64,000 nucleotides of DNA from an uncultured bacterium. Lineage in GTDB: Bacteria > Bacillota > Clostridia > Lachnospirales > Lachnospiraceae. This document shows, piece after piece, positions 1-8,070 of this stretch (the first letter of the stretch is position 1; each line of letters starts with the position of its first letter). The stretch lies in contig CANDBT010000007.1 of assembly GCA_947383005.1 (NCBI GenBank), positions 62,001-126,000 on the forward strand. The letters run 5' to 3'. The position numbers and the translations under genes are program-made. Under the pieces are notes generated by a model. The model was not told where the DNA came from and searched no databases. It saw only the letters and a program-made list of their open reading frames with translations.

Positions 1-295
1 TACCTGCCAGTTCAATATTGGCAGGAAGAAAATCCACTCCCTCCTCATGGTGCAGAATCCCCTCATCAAGCTCCCACGGTTCATCATTGACCACCTTCTC
101 CATCAGATTCACCAAGGTAACATCCAGTTCATCCGGCTCTGCAATCCCCAGACACGCTGTCATACTGCCCTGGGCATCCGCGTCAATCAAAAGGACTCTT
201 TTTCCTTCCCTGGCCAGTCCAATACCCAGATTCACACAAGTTGTACTTTTTCCCACTCCGCCTTTCTGCGAAGCTACGGTTATGACCTTTGCCAT
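1..295 (-). CDS. ParA family ATPase (N-terminal part, runs off the window)
   Basis: The first 98 residues of a ParA/Soj/MinD-type ATPase are visible and the gene continues past the left edge. It has the deviant Walker A KGGVGKST at residues 11-18 and the DADAQGS motif at 38-44 that are typical of ParA proteins, which segregate plasmids, integrated elements or chromosomes together with a ParB partner. The ATG start at 295 is preceded by GGAGG. The upstream gene is a DUF6075 protein in the same direction, an association I would expect on an integrative element or plasmid-like region rather than at the chromosomal parAB locus. No ParB is visible, but it would lie off the window. Confidence 0.88.
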   Translation of the reverse strand, partial: MAKVITVASQKGGVGKSTTCVNLGIGLAREGKRVLLIDADAQGSMTACLGIAEPDELDVTLVNLMEKVVNDEPWELDEGILHHEEGVDFLPANIELAG

Positions 296-322
296 CTTTT
301 TTCCTCCGTCAATCGTCTCTCT

Positions 323-733
323 TTAAGCTGCCCCGCAATACTCCGGATACCGAATCTTAACCGCCTGCCAGAAATAAGGCGCATAGCCACAGCAGAACAG
401 TTCCTCTACCGTATACCGCCCACATTCCGTCAACTGCTCCTCCGAATCCTCATAATCGAACACACTTGGGGTTCCATTGTTATATAAGTTGTAAGCCATT
501 CGGACAATTTTCCTACTCCCGGAAGTCTGCCACCCATCATGCAGGCACTCTGTCTTCACCAATCCAGTCTTGAAATCATAAATCTCATTTACATGATCCC
601 TTGTATCCCTGTCAATTCCCAGACAGTACACCAACGCAGCATGATAGACATCCTGATATCTGCACCGCTTCAATGACCGAACAAAAAAATCCTTATGCTC
701 CATACTTGAATAAATCATTTTCTCTTCATTCAT
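323..733 (-). CDS. DUF6075 family protein
   Basis: A 136-residue soluble protein with no signal peptide or membrane segment. It resembles the DUF6075 family, small proteins without assigned function found in Clostridia, often on mobile elements. It is rich in Tyr and Cys and has a central YCLGI/YDFKTG region. It lies 27 bp upstream of parA on the same strand and is probably co-transcribed with it. The ribosome binding site is weak (AAGGA, about 11 bp from ATG). Four TTGAGTA heptamers lie just upstream, suggesting an autoregulated operon. Family assignment is from memory of similar sequences and function is unknown. Confidence 0.7.
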   Translation of the reverse strand: MNEEKMIYSSMEHKDFFVRSLKRCRYQDVYHAALVYCLGIDRDTRDHVNEIYDFKTGLVKTECLHDGWQTSGSRKIVRMAYNLYNNGTPSVFDYEDSEEQLTECGRYTVEELFCCGYAPYFWQAVKIRYPEYCGAA

Positions 734-786
734 ATTCTTTATTTTCCTTTTCTTTTTTTGAAGGTAACGATGTGGTTTTTAATAAT

Positions 787-853
787 TTGAGTAAACTTCG
801 CTAAAGATTTAAGATACCCATTTTACTCAACAAGTAGTTTGAGTAATACTCAA
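787..853. promoter_or_regulatory. Cluster of four TTGAGTA heptamers (putative operator or partition site)
   Basis: TTGAGTA occurs at 787-793 and 839-845, and its reverse complement TACTCAA at 824-830 and 847-853. The last two copies form a perfect inverted repeat, TTGAGTA-A-TACTCAA, and 824-845 forms a second, wider one. The cluster sits directly upstream of the DUF6075-parA unit. A repressor operator or a ParB-type centromere is an inference from this position. Confidence 0.55.
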
Positions 854-910
854 GTTGAAGTGATTTCAGACGGTTTTATACGGTATTTTGCGGCTTTTTC
901 AAAAACACGC

Positions 911-976
911 AAAAGCCCCAAAACACCTTGCATTCTCCGATCAATCGGGAATTTACAAGGCTTTTGGGGCCTTTTT
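911..976. terminator. Rho-independent terminator after tsf
   Basis: GCCCCAAAA at 915 pairs with TTTTGGGGC ending at 970, extended by CCTTG/CAAGG and an inner CCGAT/ATCGG stem. T-runs flank both sides, so it can end tsf transcription (leftward) and act on the other strand too. It separates the translation operon from the element-like genes to the left. Confidence 0.8.
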
Positions 977-1007
977 CATATCATGTTAAATTTTCAGGGT
1001 TCAGGGC

Positions 1008-1946
1008 TTACATTCCCATCTGCTTCGCCACTTCTTCAGCAAAGTTCTCTTCCTTCTTCTCCAGGCCCTCACCTGTCTCGAACCGGACAAATTTCTTCAC
1101 CTTAATATTTGCCCCGTTTTCCTTAGCTACAGCCTTTACATACTGATCCACAGACTGCTTACCATCTTCAGCCTTCACGTAAACCTGATCCATCAAACAA
1201 ATCTCTTTAAGCTCCTTATTGATACGCCCTTGAACCATTCCTGCAATTACCTTTTCTGGTTTGGAAGCCTCCTTCGGATCATTTTGGATCTGAGCCATCA
1301 AAATCGCTTTCTCATGCTCAATAAATTCTTCGCTGATCTCGCTGCGGTCTGTATACATTGGCTTCAATGCTGCGGCCTGCATGGCTATATTTTTAGCCAT
1401 TTCTTTTATCGCATCGTTGATAACATCGGTTTCAACATCCACTAATACGCCAATTTTGCCGCCGCCATGAATATAAGAAGCAACAAAACCGTTTTCTTCG
1501 ACTACTTGCTCAAATCTACGGATATTCATATTTTCGCCAATGATAGAAATTTGAGAAGACAAAGCCTCTTTTACTGTCATAGACGGGTCTTTTGCCCAAG
1601 TTTCTTCCATAAAAGCATCAATATTTGCTGCAGTAGTTACCAATGCCTGAGCGGCAACATCAGCCACATAACTCTGGAATTTTTCATTCTTGGCAACAAA
1701 ATCCGTCTCTGCGTTTACTTCTACCGCAACAGCCTTCTTACTGTCCTCAGTAAGAGCAGTCACTACAATTCCCTCTGCCGCAATGCGGCCAGCCTTTTTA
1801 ACTGCGGCAGCAAGTCCTTTTTCTCTCAAATACTCAACTGCTTTATCCATATCCCCATCAGTCGCCGCAAGAGCTTTTTTACAATCCATCATGCCGGCTC
1901 CTGTCATTTCTCTTAATTCTTTCACCATCGCTGCTGTTACTGCCAT
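1008..1946 (-). CDS. tsf: Elongation factor Ts
   Basis: Guanine nucleotide exchange factor for EF-Tu, 312 residues. The N-terminal UBA-like helix region begins MAVTAAMVKELREMTGAG, and the TDFVAKN motif near residue 80 contacts EF-Tu. The start was set at the ATG at 1946, because GGAGG lies 7 bp upstream and the family begins here; a longer frame adds nine unsupported residues. It follows rpsB on the same strand, the usual bacterial pairing, with a hairpin between the two genes and a strong terminator behind. Confidence 0.97.
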   Translation of the reverse strand: MAVTAAMVKELREMTGAGMMDCKKALAATDGDMDKAVEYLREKGLAAAVKKAGRIAAEGIVVTALTEDSKKAVAVEVNAETDFVAKNEKFQSYVADVAAQALVTTAANIDAFMEETWAKDPSMTVKEALSSQISIIGENMNIRRFEQVVEENGFVASYIHGGGKIGVLVDVETDVINDAIKEMAKNIAMQAAALKPMYTDRSEISEEFIEHEKAILMAQIQNDPKEASKPEKVIAGMVQGRINKELKEICLMDQVYVKAEDGKQSVDQYVKAVAKENGANIKVKKFVRFETGEGLEKKEENFAEEVAKQMGM

Positions 1947-1980
1947 TGTCGTATACCTCCATAAATTTTTCATTATACTT

Positions 1981-2135
1981 AATCAAGTAGGGAGAAACTT
2001 TTCCCCCTTTTCGCCGCTTTAGCGGCATATTCCTCTGTGTGGGCCTGTGCAATCGAGTAGGGAGGGAATTTCCCCTGTTCGCCGTGCGGCCCCATGCTGC
2101 ATCAGCAGCAAACTTCCTTATGCGGGCCTGTGCAT
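1981..2135. repeat. Two degenerate copies of an intergenic repeat
   Basis: Two units begin AATC(A/G)AGTAGGGAG and end in GGGCCTGTGC, at about 1980-2048 and 2052-2133. A related copy lies at 29487-29580, sharing GAGTAGGGA, CGCTTTAGCGGCATATTCC and CCTGTGCATAAAAA. No coding potential is seen. It lies inside the rpsB-tsf operon, so it is transcribed. Confidence 0.6.
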
Positions 2136-2179
2136 AAAAAGTGCTTCAACCCGTAAAGCAACAAGTTAAAGCACCTTTT
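2136..2179 (-). terminator. Hairpin with U-tract between rpsB and tsf
   Basis: Read leftward, GTGCTTTAAC pairs with GTTGAAGCAC (2141-2174) and is followed by five Ts. It may attenuate read-through from rpsB to tsf, or process the message. Confidence 0.6.
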
Positions 2180-2216
2180 TCATTGACCAAGTATCACACA
2201 AAATGAAATCTTCGGA

Positions 2217-2960
2217 TTATTCCTCTGGATTCTCCTCACTTTGTTCCTCAAAGAGGTCAGAAAAATCCGCTTCTGCCTGACCCTGATTAGCTTCGATAAC
2301 CGCATCAGCCATTTTAGATACAATCAGCTTTACGGCTCGGATAGCATCATCATTACCCGGGATCACATAATCCAGTTCCTCCGGATCACAGTTGGTATCA
2401 GCGATACCAATTAACGGGATATTCAGGGCATGAGCCTCCTGAACGCAAATTCTTTCCTTCTTTGGATCAACAATAAAAATCGCATCAGGCAGCCTCTTCA
2501 TATCTTTGATGCCGCCTAAATTTTTCTCTAACTTTTCCCACTCTTTCTTTAAGGCAATTACTTCTTTTTTTGGCAATACGTCAAAAGTGCCATCTTCTGA
2601 CATGGTTTCAATAGCTTTCAACCGATCAATACGGCTCTGAATGGTCTTAAAATTAGTCAACATACCACCCAGCCATCTTTCATTAACATAAAACATTCCA
2701 CAACGTTCAGCTTCTGTTTTAATAGCATCCTGAGCTTGCTTCTTGGTTCCTACAAACAAAATGATACCGCCGTTAGCTACAATATCGGAAACCGCATTGT
2801 ATGCCTCGTCCACTTTACCAACAGATTTCTGTAGATCAATAATGTAGATGCCATTTCTTTCCGTATAAATATAGGGAGCCATCTTCGGGTTCCATCTTCT
2901 TGTCTGGTGCCCGAAATGCACGCCAGCTTCCAAAAGCTGCTTCATTGAAATAATGCTCAT
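2217..2960 (-). CDS. rpsB: 30S ribosomal protein S2
   Basis: Ribosomal protein S2 of the small subunit, 247 residues, full length. The N-terminus [20 protein letters not shown] and the later WLGGMLTN and FIVDPKKE motifs are family hallmarks. The C-terminal 25 residues are a Glu-rich tail, common in Bacillota. The ATG at 2960 is preceded by GGAGG at proper spacing. It is first in the rpsB-tsf operon, with a consensus-like promoter about 150 bp upstream and a long leader. Confidence 0.97.
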   Translation of the reverse strand: MSIISMKQLLEAGVHFGHQTRRWNPKMAPYIYTERNGIYIIDLQKSVGKVDEAYNAVSDIVANGGIILFVGTKKQAQDAIKTEAERCGMFYVNERWLGGMLTNFKTIQSRIDRLKAIETMSEDGTFDVLPKKEVIALKKEWEKLEKNLGGIKDMKRLPDAIFIVDPKKERICVQEAHALNIPLIGIADTNCDPEELDYVIPGNDDAIRAVKLIVSKMADAVIEANQGQAEADFSDLFEEQSEENPEE

Positions 2961-3106
2961 GAGTTTTTTCCTCCATTTGGTTTTTCTTCCACCGGCCTCT
3001 CATATTTCCGCAGGGACCTGTTTCGCAGGCACCGCCATTGGAATCAACCGGCGTGATTTTTGCAACAATGCAGAATAGAATTGTCCGAATTATTGCTGGT
3101 TTTCAA
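2961..3106 (-). ncRNA. rpsB mRNA leader, possible S2 autoregulatory RNA
   Basis: About 145 nt separate the predicted transcription start from the rpsB ATG. The leader contains a CCTG-CGAAA-CAGG hairpin and a G+C-rich stretch before the ribosome binding site. S2 leaders that bind the protein are known in several bacterial groups; whether this one belongs to a described class was not established. Confidence 0.35.
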
Positions 3107-3113
3107 CTTCTAC

Positions 3114-3142
3114 ATAATAACATAACTTCTAATACTTGACAA
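3114..3142 (-). promoter_or_regulatory. Promoter of rpsB-tsf
   Basis: On the minus strand, TTGTCA (3142-3137), a 17-bp spacer and TATTAT (3119-3114) form a near-consensus sigma-A promoter pointing to rpsB. Confidence 0.7.
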
Positions 3143-3181
3143 GTGGTTTTTATCTGAAATTAAAACAGATGTATTTTTCAG

Positions 3182-3853
3182 TCAATAACTGCCTATCAAC
3201 TGCTTCAATTTCTCTTCTGCCTGAAAGCGCCGTTTAAATCGGACAGTAAGAATCTCAATCTCTCCATTTTTTGCAAATGCCAGCAAAAACTTTCCTTTCG
3301 CGTCGATTACCCCGGCCACTTTCAGACAAACCCGCTGTTTTATTGTTATTTGTTCCGCTGTTTCTGTTTTTTCCGCTGCCAGCTCCATCTTCTCTCGCTC
3401 TTTTGCCGGATAAAAGCATATGGACTCTCCCTCGACCTCCAAACTGCCAAATAAAGCATCTGCCAATTCCGCACTCAGCACGCAGGCATCTTGCTGCCCT
3501 ATGGTATCATATACTCCAGATAAAATCCTCGCCGGAAAAGCCAATTTCATGTTACCGTAAACACCTATAATCTGAGCTGTCTCTTTTCTGCCTGTAGCAA
3601 CAGCCTGTATTTCCTCATATCCTCCTGTATTCCGTCCTGCTATATCGAGAATTCCTTGTGATTCTCTTTTTTCCTGTTCTTCCCAATACTTAAGCTGCTC
3701 TGTCCCTATGCCATACCCTTGGCAATCTAATTCCAGACAGCAAGGGATATCGAATAGATACCATCGCGCTCCCAAACCCACGATGATCATAAAAATTACG
3801 AAAATTAGCAGCGCAAATAATTTTCCTGATAATTTTTTTATCCAATTTTTCAT
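3182..3853 (-). CDS. Membrane-anchored extracytoplasmic protein, possible MacB-PCD-like domain
   Basis: A 223-residue protein with one N-terminal membrane segment (about residues 9-31) and an extracytoplasmic remainder. The part containing IIGVYGNMKLAFPARILSG and the later VAGVIDAKGKF resembles the extracytoplasmic core domain of MacB-type ABC permeases, here without the other membrane helices. This is a weak, by-eye similarity. It is the last gene of a leftward cassette holding an HlyD-like protein and two importer permeases. The ATG at 3853 was chosen because the upstream frame is repeat DNA; its ribosome binding site (GGCAGG) lies unusually close. A 166-bp palindrome begins 12 bp upstream. 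Confidence 0.6.
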   Translation of the reverse strand: MKNWIKKLSGKLFALLIFVIFMIIVGLGARWYLFDIPCCLELDCQGYGIGTEQLKYWEEQEKRESQGILDIAGRNTGGYEEIQAVATGRKETAQIIGVYGNMKLAFPARILSGVYDTIGQQDACVLSAELADALFGSLEVEGESICFYPAKEREKMELAAEKTETAEQITIKQRVCLKVAGVIDAKGKFLLAFAKNGEIEILTVRFKRRFQAEEKLKQLIGSY

Positions 3854-3864
3854 CCTGCCTATAT

Positions 3865-4030
3865 CTAGTATAACCCAATTTAAATACCTTGCTGTTTCGC
3901 TGAAAATGCTTTTTCGAGAGTGCACAGGAAAAAGCGGAAGCGTAGTGGTGCTACGCTGAGCATTTTTCCTGTGTGCTATCGGGAAAGCAGACCAGCGAAA
4001 TGTAAGGTTATTTAAATCGGGTTGTACTAG
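3865..4030. repeat. 166-bp near-complete palindrome (MITE-like)
   Basis: Imperfect inverted ends CTAGTATAACCCAATTTAAA (3865) and its counterpart ending at 4030 enclose a second stem (GCACAGGAAAAA with TTTTTCCTGTGTGC) and an apical AGCGTAG/CTACGCT hairpin. The whole element can fold as one long cruciform. It begins with CTAG and ends with CTAG. No coding sequence. Confidence 0.65.
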
Positions 4031-4122
4031 CTCCATTTTCTTCTATCCTATCCGGAAATAATTTTTTCTGCGTATCAAAAATCTTTTTCCTTGTTATATC
4101 AGTAAATCTTTCTTCCATATTA

Positions 4123-5820
4123 TCAAAAATCATCGGTCAAACGTACTCGGTTTCCCTCTTCAATAATTTGATTGCTGCGAATAATAATTTCATCCGTGGC
4201 CTGCAGCGGACCTTCTACCGCCGCTTCGACACTCCCCAGATATAAAAGCTGTAAATCTACCCGGCGGGCTGCAAATTCTTCCCCCAGGATAGCTCGCCTG
4301 GGACTTGCCACCAGGCAATAATAACCTTTCATATCCTTACGCAGCCCCTGTAAAGGAATAACCTGTCGGTAAATTGCTGACTGTTTCCGGCATTCATATT
4401 CCGTCACTGCTCCCAAAGGGATTTCCTGTTCAAGTCCCGCCCGGAATACCCCCATCGTGTCACCCAGCAAATTCATCTCTTCTATTTTTACCTCTTGTTT
4501 TTTTATCGTTCCTGGAATAGTTACCTGCAATACATCTCCGACAGTTAATTTCTGCCCTTCCTTTTCAAATTTGCCTTCCAGGCAAAAACTGCCGGTTGCC
4601 ATGGCCAACCGCTCTTCCCCGCTCGAAGTTTTTCCGGCTAAAAGTTCATTTTCCACAATTGTGCTGCTCCGATCCGCATAAACCTTTCCATCTGTAACGA
4701 AAAGTTTCTCCAGCTTCATTAATTCCTGTTCTTTTTGCGAGATATCCAGCAATATTTCCTGCCGGGCAAGCTGAGATAACTGACGATTTTGTTCATGACT
4801 CAGGCGGATATTCTCATCCTTCCTGATGGCAATCTGCCATTCCCATTGTGCTTGCTCCACAGCCTTTTCCAGTTCTTTTAATTTTTTTGCTTCCTCTTTC
4901 TGCTTTTGCTCTTGTTGCCTTATTGCTTCTTCATAGCTTTCCTGCAGGGCTGTCTGCGTGCTGGTATCTCCCTGCCGAATCCGGTCACTTTGATCATCAA
5001 GCAAATCGAGCGAATACTCTGCATCATTAATCCGGTCATCCCATTCATCTTCTAAATCGTCCAAATCTTCTTTAGCGCGTGCCAACTCCCGCTTTTTACG
5101 TGTGATTTCCTTATCTTCTTTATCCTCTGACTCCATTTCCGCCAATTCCTCTTCCAGATCCTCTGCCTTGCGCCTGGCCTCGCGCAAAGCGGAATTGCGG
5201 GAATTCTTTGCTGAATCAAGTGTTTGCCTGGCTGCTTCCTCCTCTCTTTCTTGTTGTTCCCACAATTCTTCCCTGGTCATCGCCCGTTTTCGCTCATATT
5301 CATACAAAAGTTTTTCTTTTTCCGCTTCATATTCCTCCATCTTCTCCTCGTATTCCTGTTGTCCCTCCGATAATTCTCTTTTTGCCAGATTCAGTTCCCA
5401 GACTGCCAGCTCTTGTTCCGTCACAGATTCTATCTCGCGGCTGGAAATGGTCTCTTTCTCAAGCGCCAACTGCAAACGGGAAATGTCCTCTTTCAGCTCA
5501 TTCCTTTTTTCTTCCATGGAATCCCGGCTAAAACAAAACAATTCATCCCCCTCATCTACCTGTTTCCCCGGCATGGCTGTAACCGATTCAACTCTCAATC
5601 CGGTAAAAACCGGACAGAAAAACACCTGCTGTTCTCTCACCGTGCCCGTACCTGCAACCACTGTTTCCACCGTTTTTTCTTTTGCTCGTGCTGTAGCCAC
5701 CTTAGGCACGGTGATACTGTCATAAATCCGAGACACAAACGTACATACAAGCATCAACAGGAAAAAAACAGCCGTTATCCTCCGACACGATAGAGCCCCT
5801 TTTCGCCGTTTTTGTTCCAT
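4123..5820 (-). CDS. HlyD-like membrane fusion protein with a long coiled coil
   Basis: A 565-residue protein anchored by one N-terminal membrane segment (about residues 15-32). A short barrel/lipoyl-like part (VVAGTGTVREQQ, ending near PGKQVDEGDELF) is followed by a Glu/Lys/Arg-rich coiled coil covering about residues 95-380, then a C-terminal beta-rich region. This is the architecture of HlyD/EmrA-type adaptors that link inner-membrane exporters to the exterior, but the coiled coil is longer and more charged than usual. The start at 5820 was preferred over an ATG 24 bp earlier because GAGGAG sits 6-7 bp upstream. It lies in a cassette with importer-type permeases, which is unusual company for an adaptor. 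Confidence 0.75.
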   Translation of the reverse strand: MEQKRRKGALSCRRITAVFFLLMLVCTFVSRIYDSITVPKVATARAKEKTVETVVAGTGTVREQQVFFCPVFTGLRVESVTAMPGKQVDEGDELFCFSRDSMEEKRNELKEDISRLQLALEKETISSREIESVTEQELAVWELNLAKRELSEGQQEYEEKMEEYEAEKEKLLYEYERKRAMTREELWEQQEREEEAARQTLDSAKNSRNSALREARRKAEDLEEELAEMESEDKEDKEITRKKRELARAKEDLDDLEDEWDDRINDAEYSLDLLDDQSDRIRQGDTSTQTALQESYEEAIRQQEQKQKEEAKKLKELEKAVEQAQWEWQIAIRKDENIRLSHEQNRQLSQLARQEILLDISQKEQELMKLEKLFVTDGKVYADRSSTIVENELLAGKTSSGEERLAMATGSFCLEGKFEKEGQKLTVGDVLQVTIPGTIKKQEVKIEEMNLLGDTMGVFRAGLEQEIPLGAVTEYECRKQSAIYRQVIPLQGLRKDMKGYYCLVASPRRAILGEEFAARRVDLQLLYLGSVEAAVEGPLQATDEIIIRSNQIIEEGNRVRLTDDF

Positions 5821-5865
5821 TGATTTCTCCTCTTCATCTTTCATGTACTCTCGTCTCCTTTATTA

Positions 5866-5967
5866 CCGCGGGCAACGAGCCAAGCTGACATGCTTGCATG
5901 TCCATTTGGCGACTGCCGCGAGGGGTGCTATGCGACAATAGCGCATGATCAGCACCGACCGAAGCGG
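5866..5967. repeat. 102-bp dispersed repeat, copy 1
   Basis: This sequence matches the reverse complement of 44527-44628 with only about six differences over 102 bp. It contains the near-palindrome GACATGCTTGCATGTC and a GCGC-rich hairpin. An adjacent 5985-6040 stretch has CCCCGCAGCTTGCTGCG and its inverse, giving more hairpins. The two copies are in opposite orientations. Confidence 0.75.
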
Positions 5968-6053
5968 AGTGTGGTTCAAATACCCCGCAGCTTGCTGCGC
6001 TACAAGTTTGATGCCCCATTAGCTTGCTGCGGGGTCTTTGCCTTCTGAATAAG

Positions 6054-6935
6054 CTACTCCTTCACCCCCGAAGAAGCTATTCCTTGCTCCAGTTTCCCTT
6101 CTCCGTTCAAATACAATAGTACCGGTGGTATCATCATCACTATCCCCGCAGCAAATGCTACTGCTGCCTTATCCTGCACAATATCCGGCAAATACAATGA
6201 CAGCGGCCATAGCTGCATATCCTTGAGATAGGCAATCGGCTGTTCCAATGTATTCCAGGCATCAATAAATCCCAGTACCAGAGCCGTTACTATTCCCGGG
6301 TATCCTGTGGGGATTCCCACAAGAAAAAAGGCGCGAACTTCCCCTGCCCCATCTAAGTAAGCTGCCTCCAAAAGCGCCTTTGGCGCCGCTTCAAACGACC
6401 GGGTCATAATAAAAACAGGAAAAGTAGACCAAATTCCCGGCAAAATCAATGACAAATGAGAATTAAGAAGATTCATCTGATCCAAAACCAAATAATTGGA
6501 TACCTGCGTTACCTGAAACGGCAATACCATTAAAAGGACATACAACCGGAACAGCCATTGCCTTCCGGGAAAATCTAATCGGGCAAAGGTCCAGGCAGCC
6601 GGTGTACCTACGAAGAGCTGCCCCAGCAGCATAGGAAAAACCTGGATACAGGAATTCCAAAACATAACAAAAAATCCGGGAGAACGCAACAGAAGCTCAA
6701 TAAATGCTTCGCAGGATGGGTAGGAAGGCAGCAATGATATCCGTACCGGTGCTTTGGCAATTCCCAAAGGTGACAAATACCGCCACAAAAGCTCATCTTC
6801 CGGCATCAGGGAAGCGGCAACCATCAAAAGCAACGGGAACCAAACTAAGAAAGCGGACACCATCAAAATAAATGTACCAACGGACAAAAATCTGTTTTTC
6901 CTCTGTTTATTTTTATATGGATAAAATTCTTTCAT
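6054..6935 (-). CDS. Sugar-type ABC importer permease (MalG/UgpE-like)
   Basis: A 293-residue inner-membrane permease with six predicted membrane segments. The binding-protein-dependent EAA loop (EAAYLDGAGEVRAFFLVGIP, about residues 200-219), which docks the ATPase, is well preserved. It pairs with the MalF-like permease and the lipoprotein encoded upstream, so together they form the membrane part of a CUT1-type carbohydrate importer. No ATPase gene is in the cassette; a shared MsmX-type ATPase elsewhere is the common solution. The ATG at 6935 has AGGAG 4-5 bp upstream; a longer frame to 6974 has no better signal. Confidence 0.88.
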   Translation of the reverse strand: MKEFYPYKNKQRKNRFLSVGTFILMVSAFLVWFPLLLMVAASLMPEDELLWRYLSPLGIAKAPVRISLLPSYPSCEAFIELLLRSPGFFVMFWNSCIQVFPMLLGQLFVGTPAAWTFARLDFPGRQWLFRLYVLLMVLPFQVTQVSNYLVLDQMNLLNSHLSLILPGIWSTFPVFIMTRSFEAAPKALLEAAYLDGAGEVRAFFLVGIPTGYPGIVTALVLGFIDAWNTLEQPIAYLKDMQLWPLSLYLPDIVQDKAAVAFAAGIVMMIPPVLLYLNGEGKLEQGIASSGVKE

Positions 6936-6974
6936 ACCTCTCCTTTTAATGATCATCTCAATTCCCAATTTCAC

Positions 6975-7143
6975 ATAATATAACTTATCAGAATTTGCAG
7001 AGCAAATTTTGATAAAAGGCGCGTCTTTTGCGCCGTAAATCCGATTATAGAAAGCAGCTTTTGCTTCCTATAATATAACTTATCAGAATTTGCAAAGCAA
7101 ATTATGATAAAAGGCACAGCTTTTCGTGCCGTAAATCCGATTA
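6975..7143. repeat. Two tandem copies of a hairpin repeat with compensatory changes
   Basis: Copies at 6975-7047 and 7070-7143 share ATAATATAACTTATCAGAAT, then AATTTGC/GCAAATT, then a hairpin, then GCCGTAAATCCGATTA. The hairpin is GGCGC/GCGCC in the first and GGCAC/GTGCC in the second, so both arms changed together. A further hairpin separates the copies. It lies between the two permease genes and is therefore probably transcribed. Confidence 0.7.
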
Positions 7144-7181
7144 CAAAGTTCGCGAAGCGGTTTTATACCAAAGTTCCAAAG

Positions 7182-8066
7182 TCAAAATGCCGAAAAGTGG
7201 CCATCTTTGTGCTTAATCCCGGCCACAATCGCGTAAAAAATTCCCATTGCTATTCCTGCGCCGACTACCAGCATCACCGCCGCTGTGCTCATTTTTTGAA
7301 CATCCAACGTTATAAACCAATGGCTAAATAGATGAGGAAGCATATAAATAGACAAATCCGGATAACTTCCGGCCAACAAATACGCTTCCCGGTATACACG
7401 AAAAGAATTAACCACGGATAACACCATTACCAGGCCCATCGTTCCCCGCAGGCACGGCAAAATAACATAACGGATCTGGGCCAGACTTCCTGCACCATCT
7501 ACTCGCGCCGCATCATACAAACTTTCTGGTATGGCGCTTAAACCTGCCAGCCACAACAACAGATCATAACCTGTATTTTTCCACAGATAGGTTACGGTCA
7601 GTACCAAAAAAGCAGTTTGTCCGTTGACCCAGTCCAAATCCCACTTTCTTTTACTGATAAAGGAAAGAACCTGATTGAAAAATCCATCTGTACAAAATAA
7701 AATTTTCCACACAAGTATTATAGCCGCAGCAGGGATTACTATGGGAAGAACCAGACTGATCCGAAACAACCGCTGGCCTTTTTTTGACTGAGCAATCAAT
7801 ATTGACAAATACAGCGAAAAAACAAACAATACAGGAATTACCGTTATCATAAACCGCAAGGTATTCGCTACGGCCAGACGGAATGCGCCATTCCCCCACA
7901 CGATACGGAAATTTTGCATTCCCACAAAAGCATATCCCCTGGCATCCAGAAAAGAACGGCGTACTACATCTCCAAAAGGCAACACGGAAAACAGACATAC
8001 CCCGCACAAGCTTGGCGCCAGGAATAAGCCCGCTGTTACATTTTTTCTTCTTTGACGGCGGTTCAT
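7182..8066 (-). CDS. Sugar-type ABC importer permease (MalF/UgpA-like)
   Basis: A 294-residue permease with an N-terminal basic stretch and six predicted membrane segments. The EAA-type loop appears as DAARVDGAGSLAQIRYVILP (about residues 195-214). It begins 4 bp after the binding-protein gene ends, so the two are translationally close. The start at 8066 has AGGAG 7 bp upstream; the longer frame overlaps the previous gene without a ribosome binding site. It forms a heterodimer with the MalG-like permease encoded next. Confidence 0.88.
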   Translation of the reverse strand: MNRRQRRKNVTAGLFLAPSLCGVCLFSVLPFGDVVRRSFLDARGYAFVGMQNFRIVWGNGAFRLAVANTLRFMITVIPVLFVFSLYLSILIAQSKKGQRLFRISLVLPIVIPAAAIILVWKILFCTDGFFNQVLSFISKRKWDLDWVNGQTAFLVLTVTYLWKNTGYDLLLWLAGLSAIPESLYDAARVDGAGSLAQIRYVILPCLRGTMGLVMVLSVVNSFRVYREAYLLAGSYPDLSIYMLPHLFSHWFITLDVQKMSTAAVMLVVGAGIAMGIFYAIVAGIKHKDGHFSAF

Positions 8067-8070
8067 CACT

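Noticed and set aside
5102-5725. Plus-strand 207-codon Ser-rich frame
   Set aside because: It is antisense to the Glu/Lys-rich coiled coil of the HlyD-like gene, whose codon bias opens the opposite frame; no start signals.
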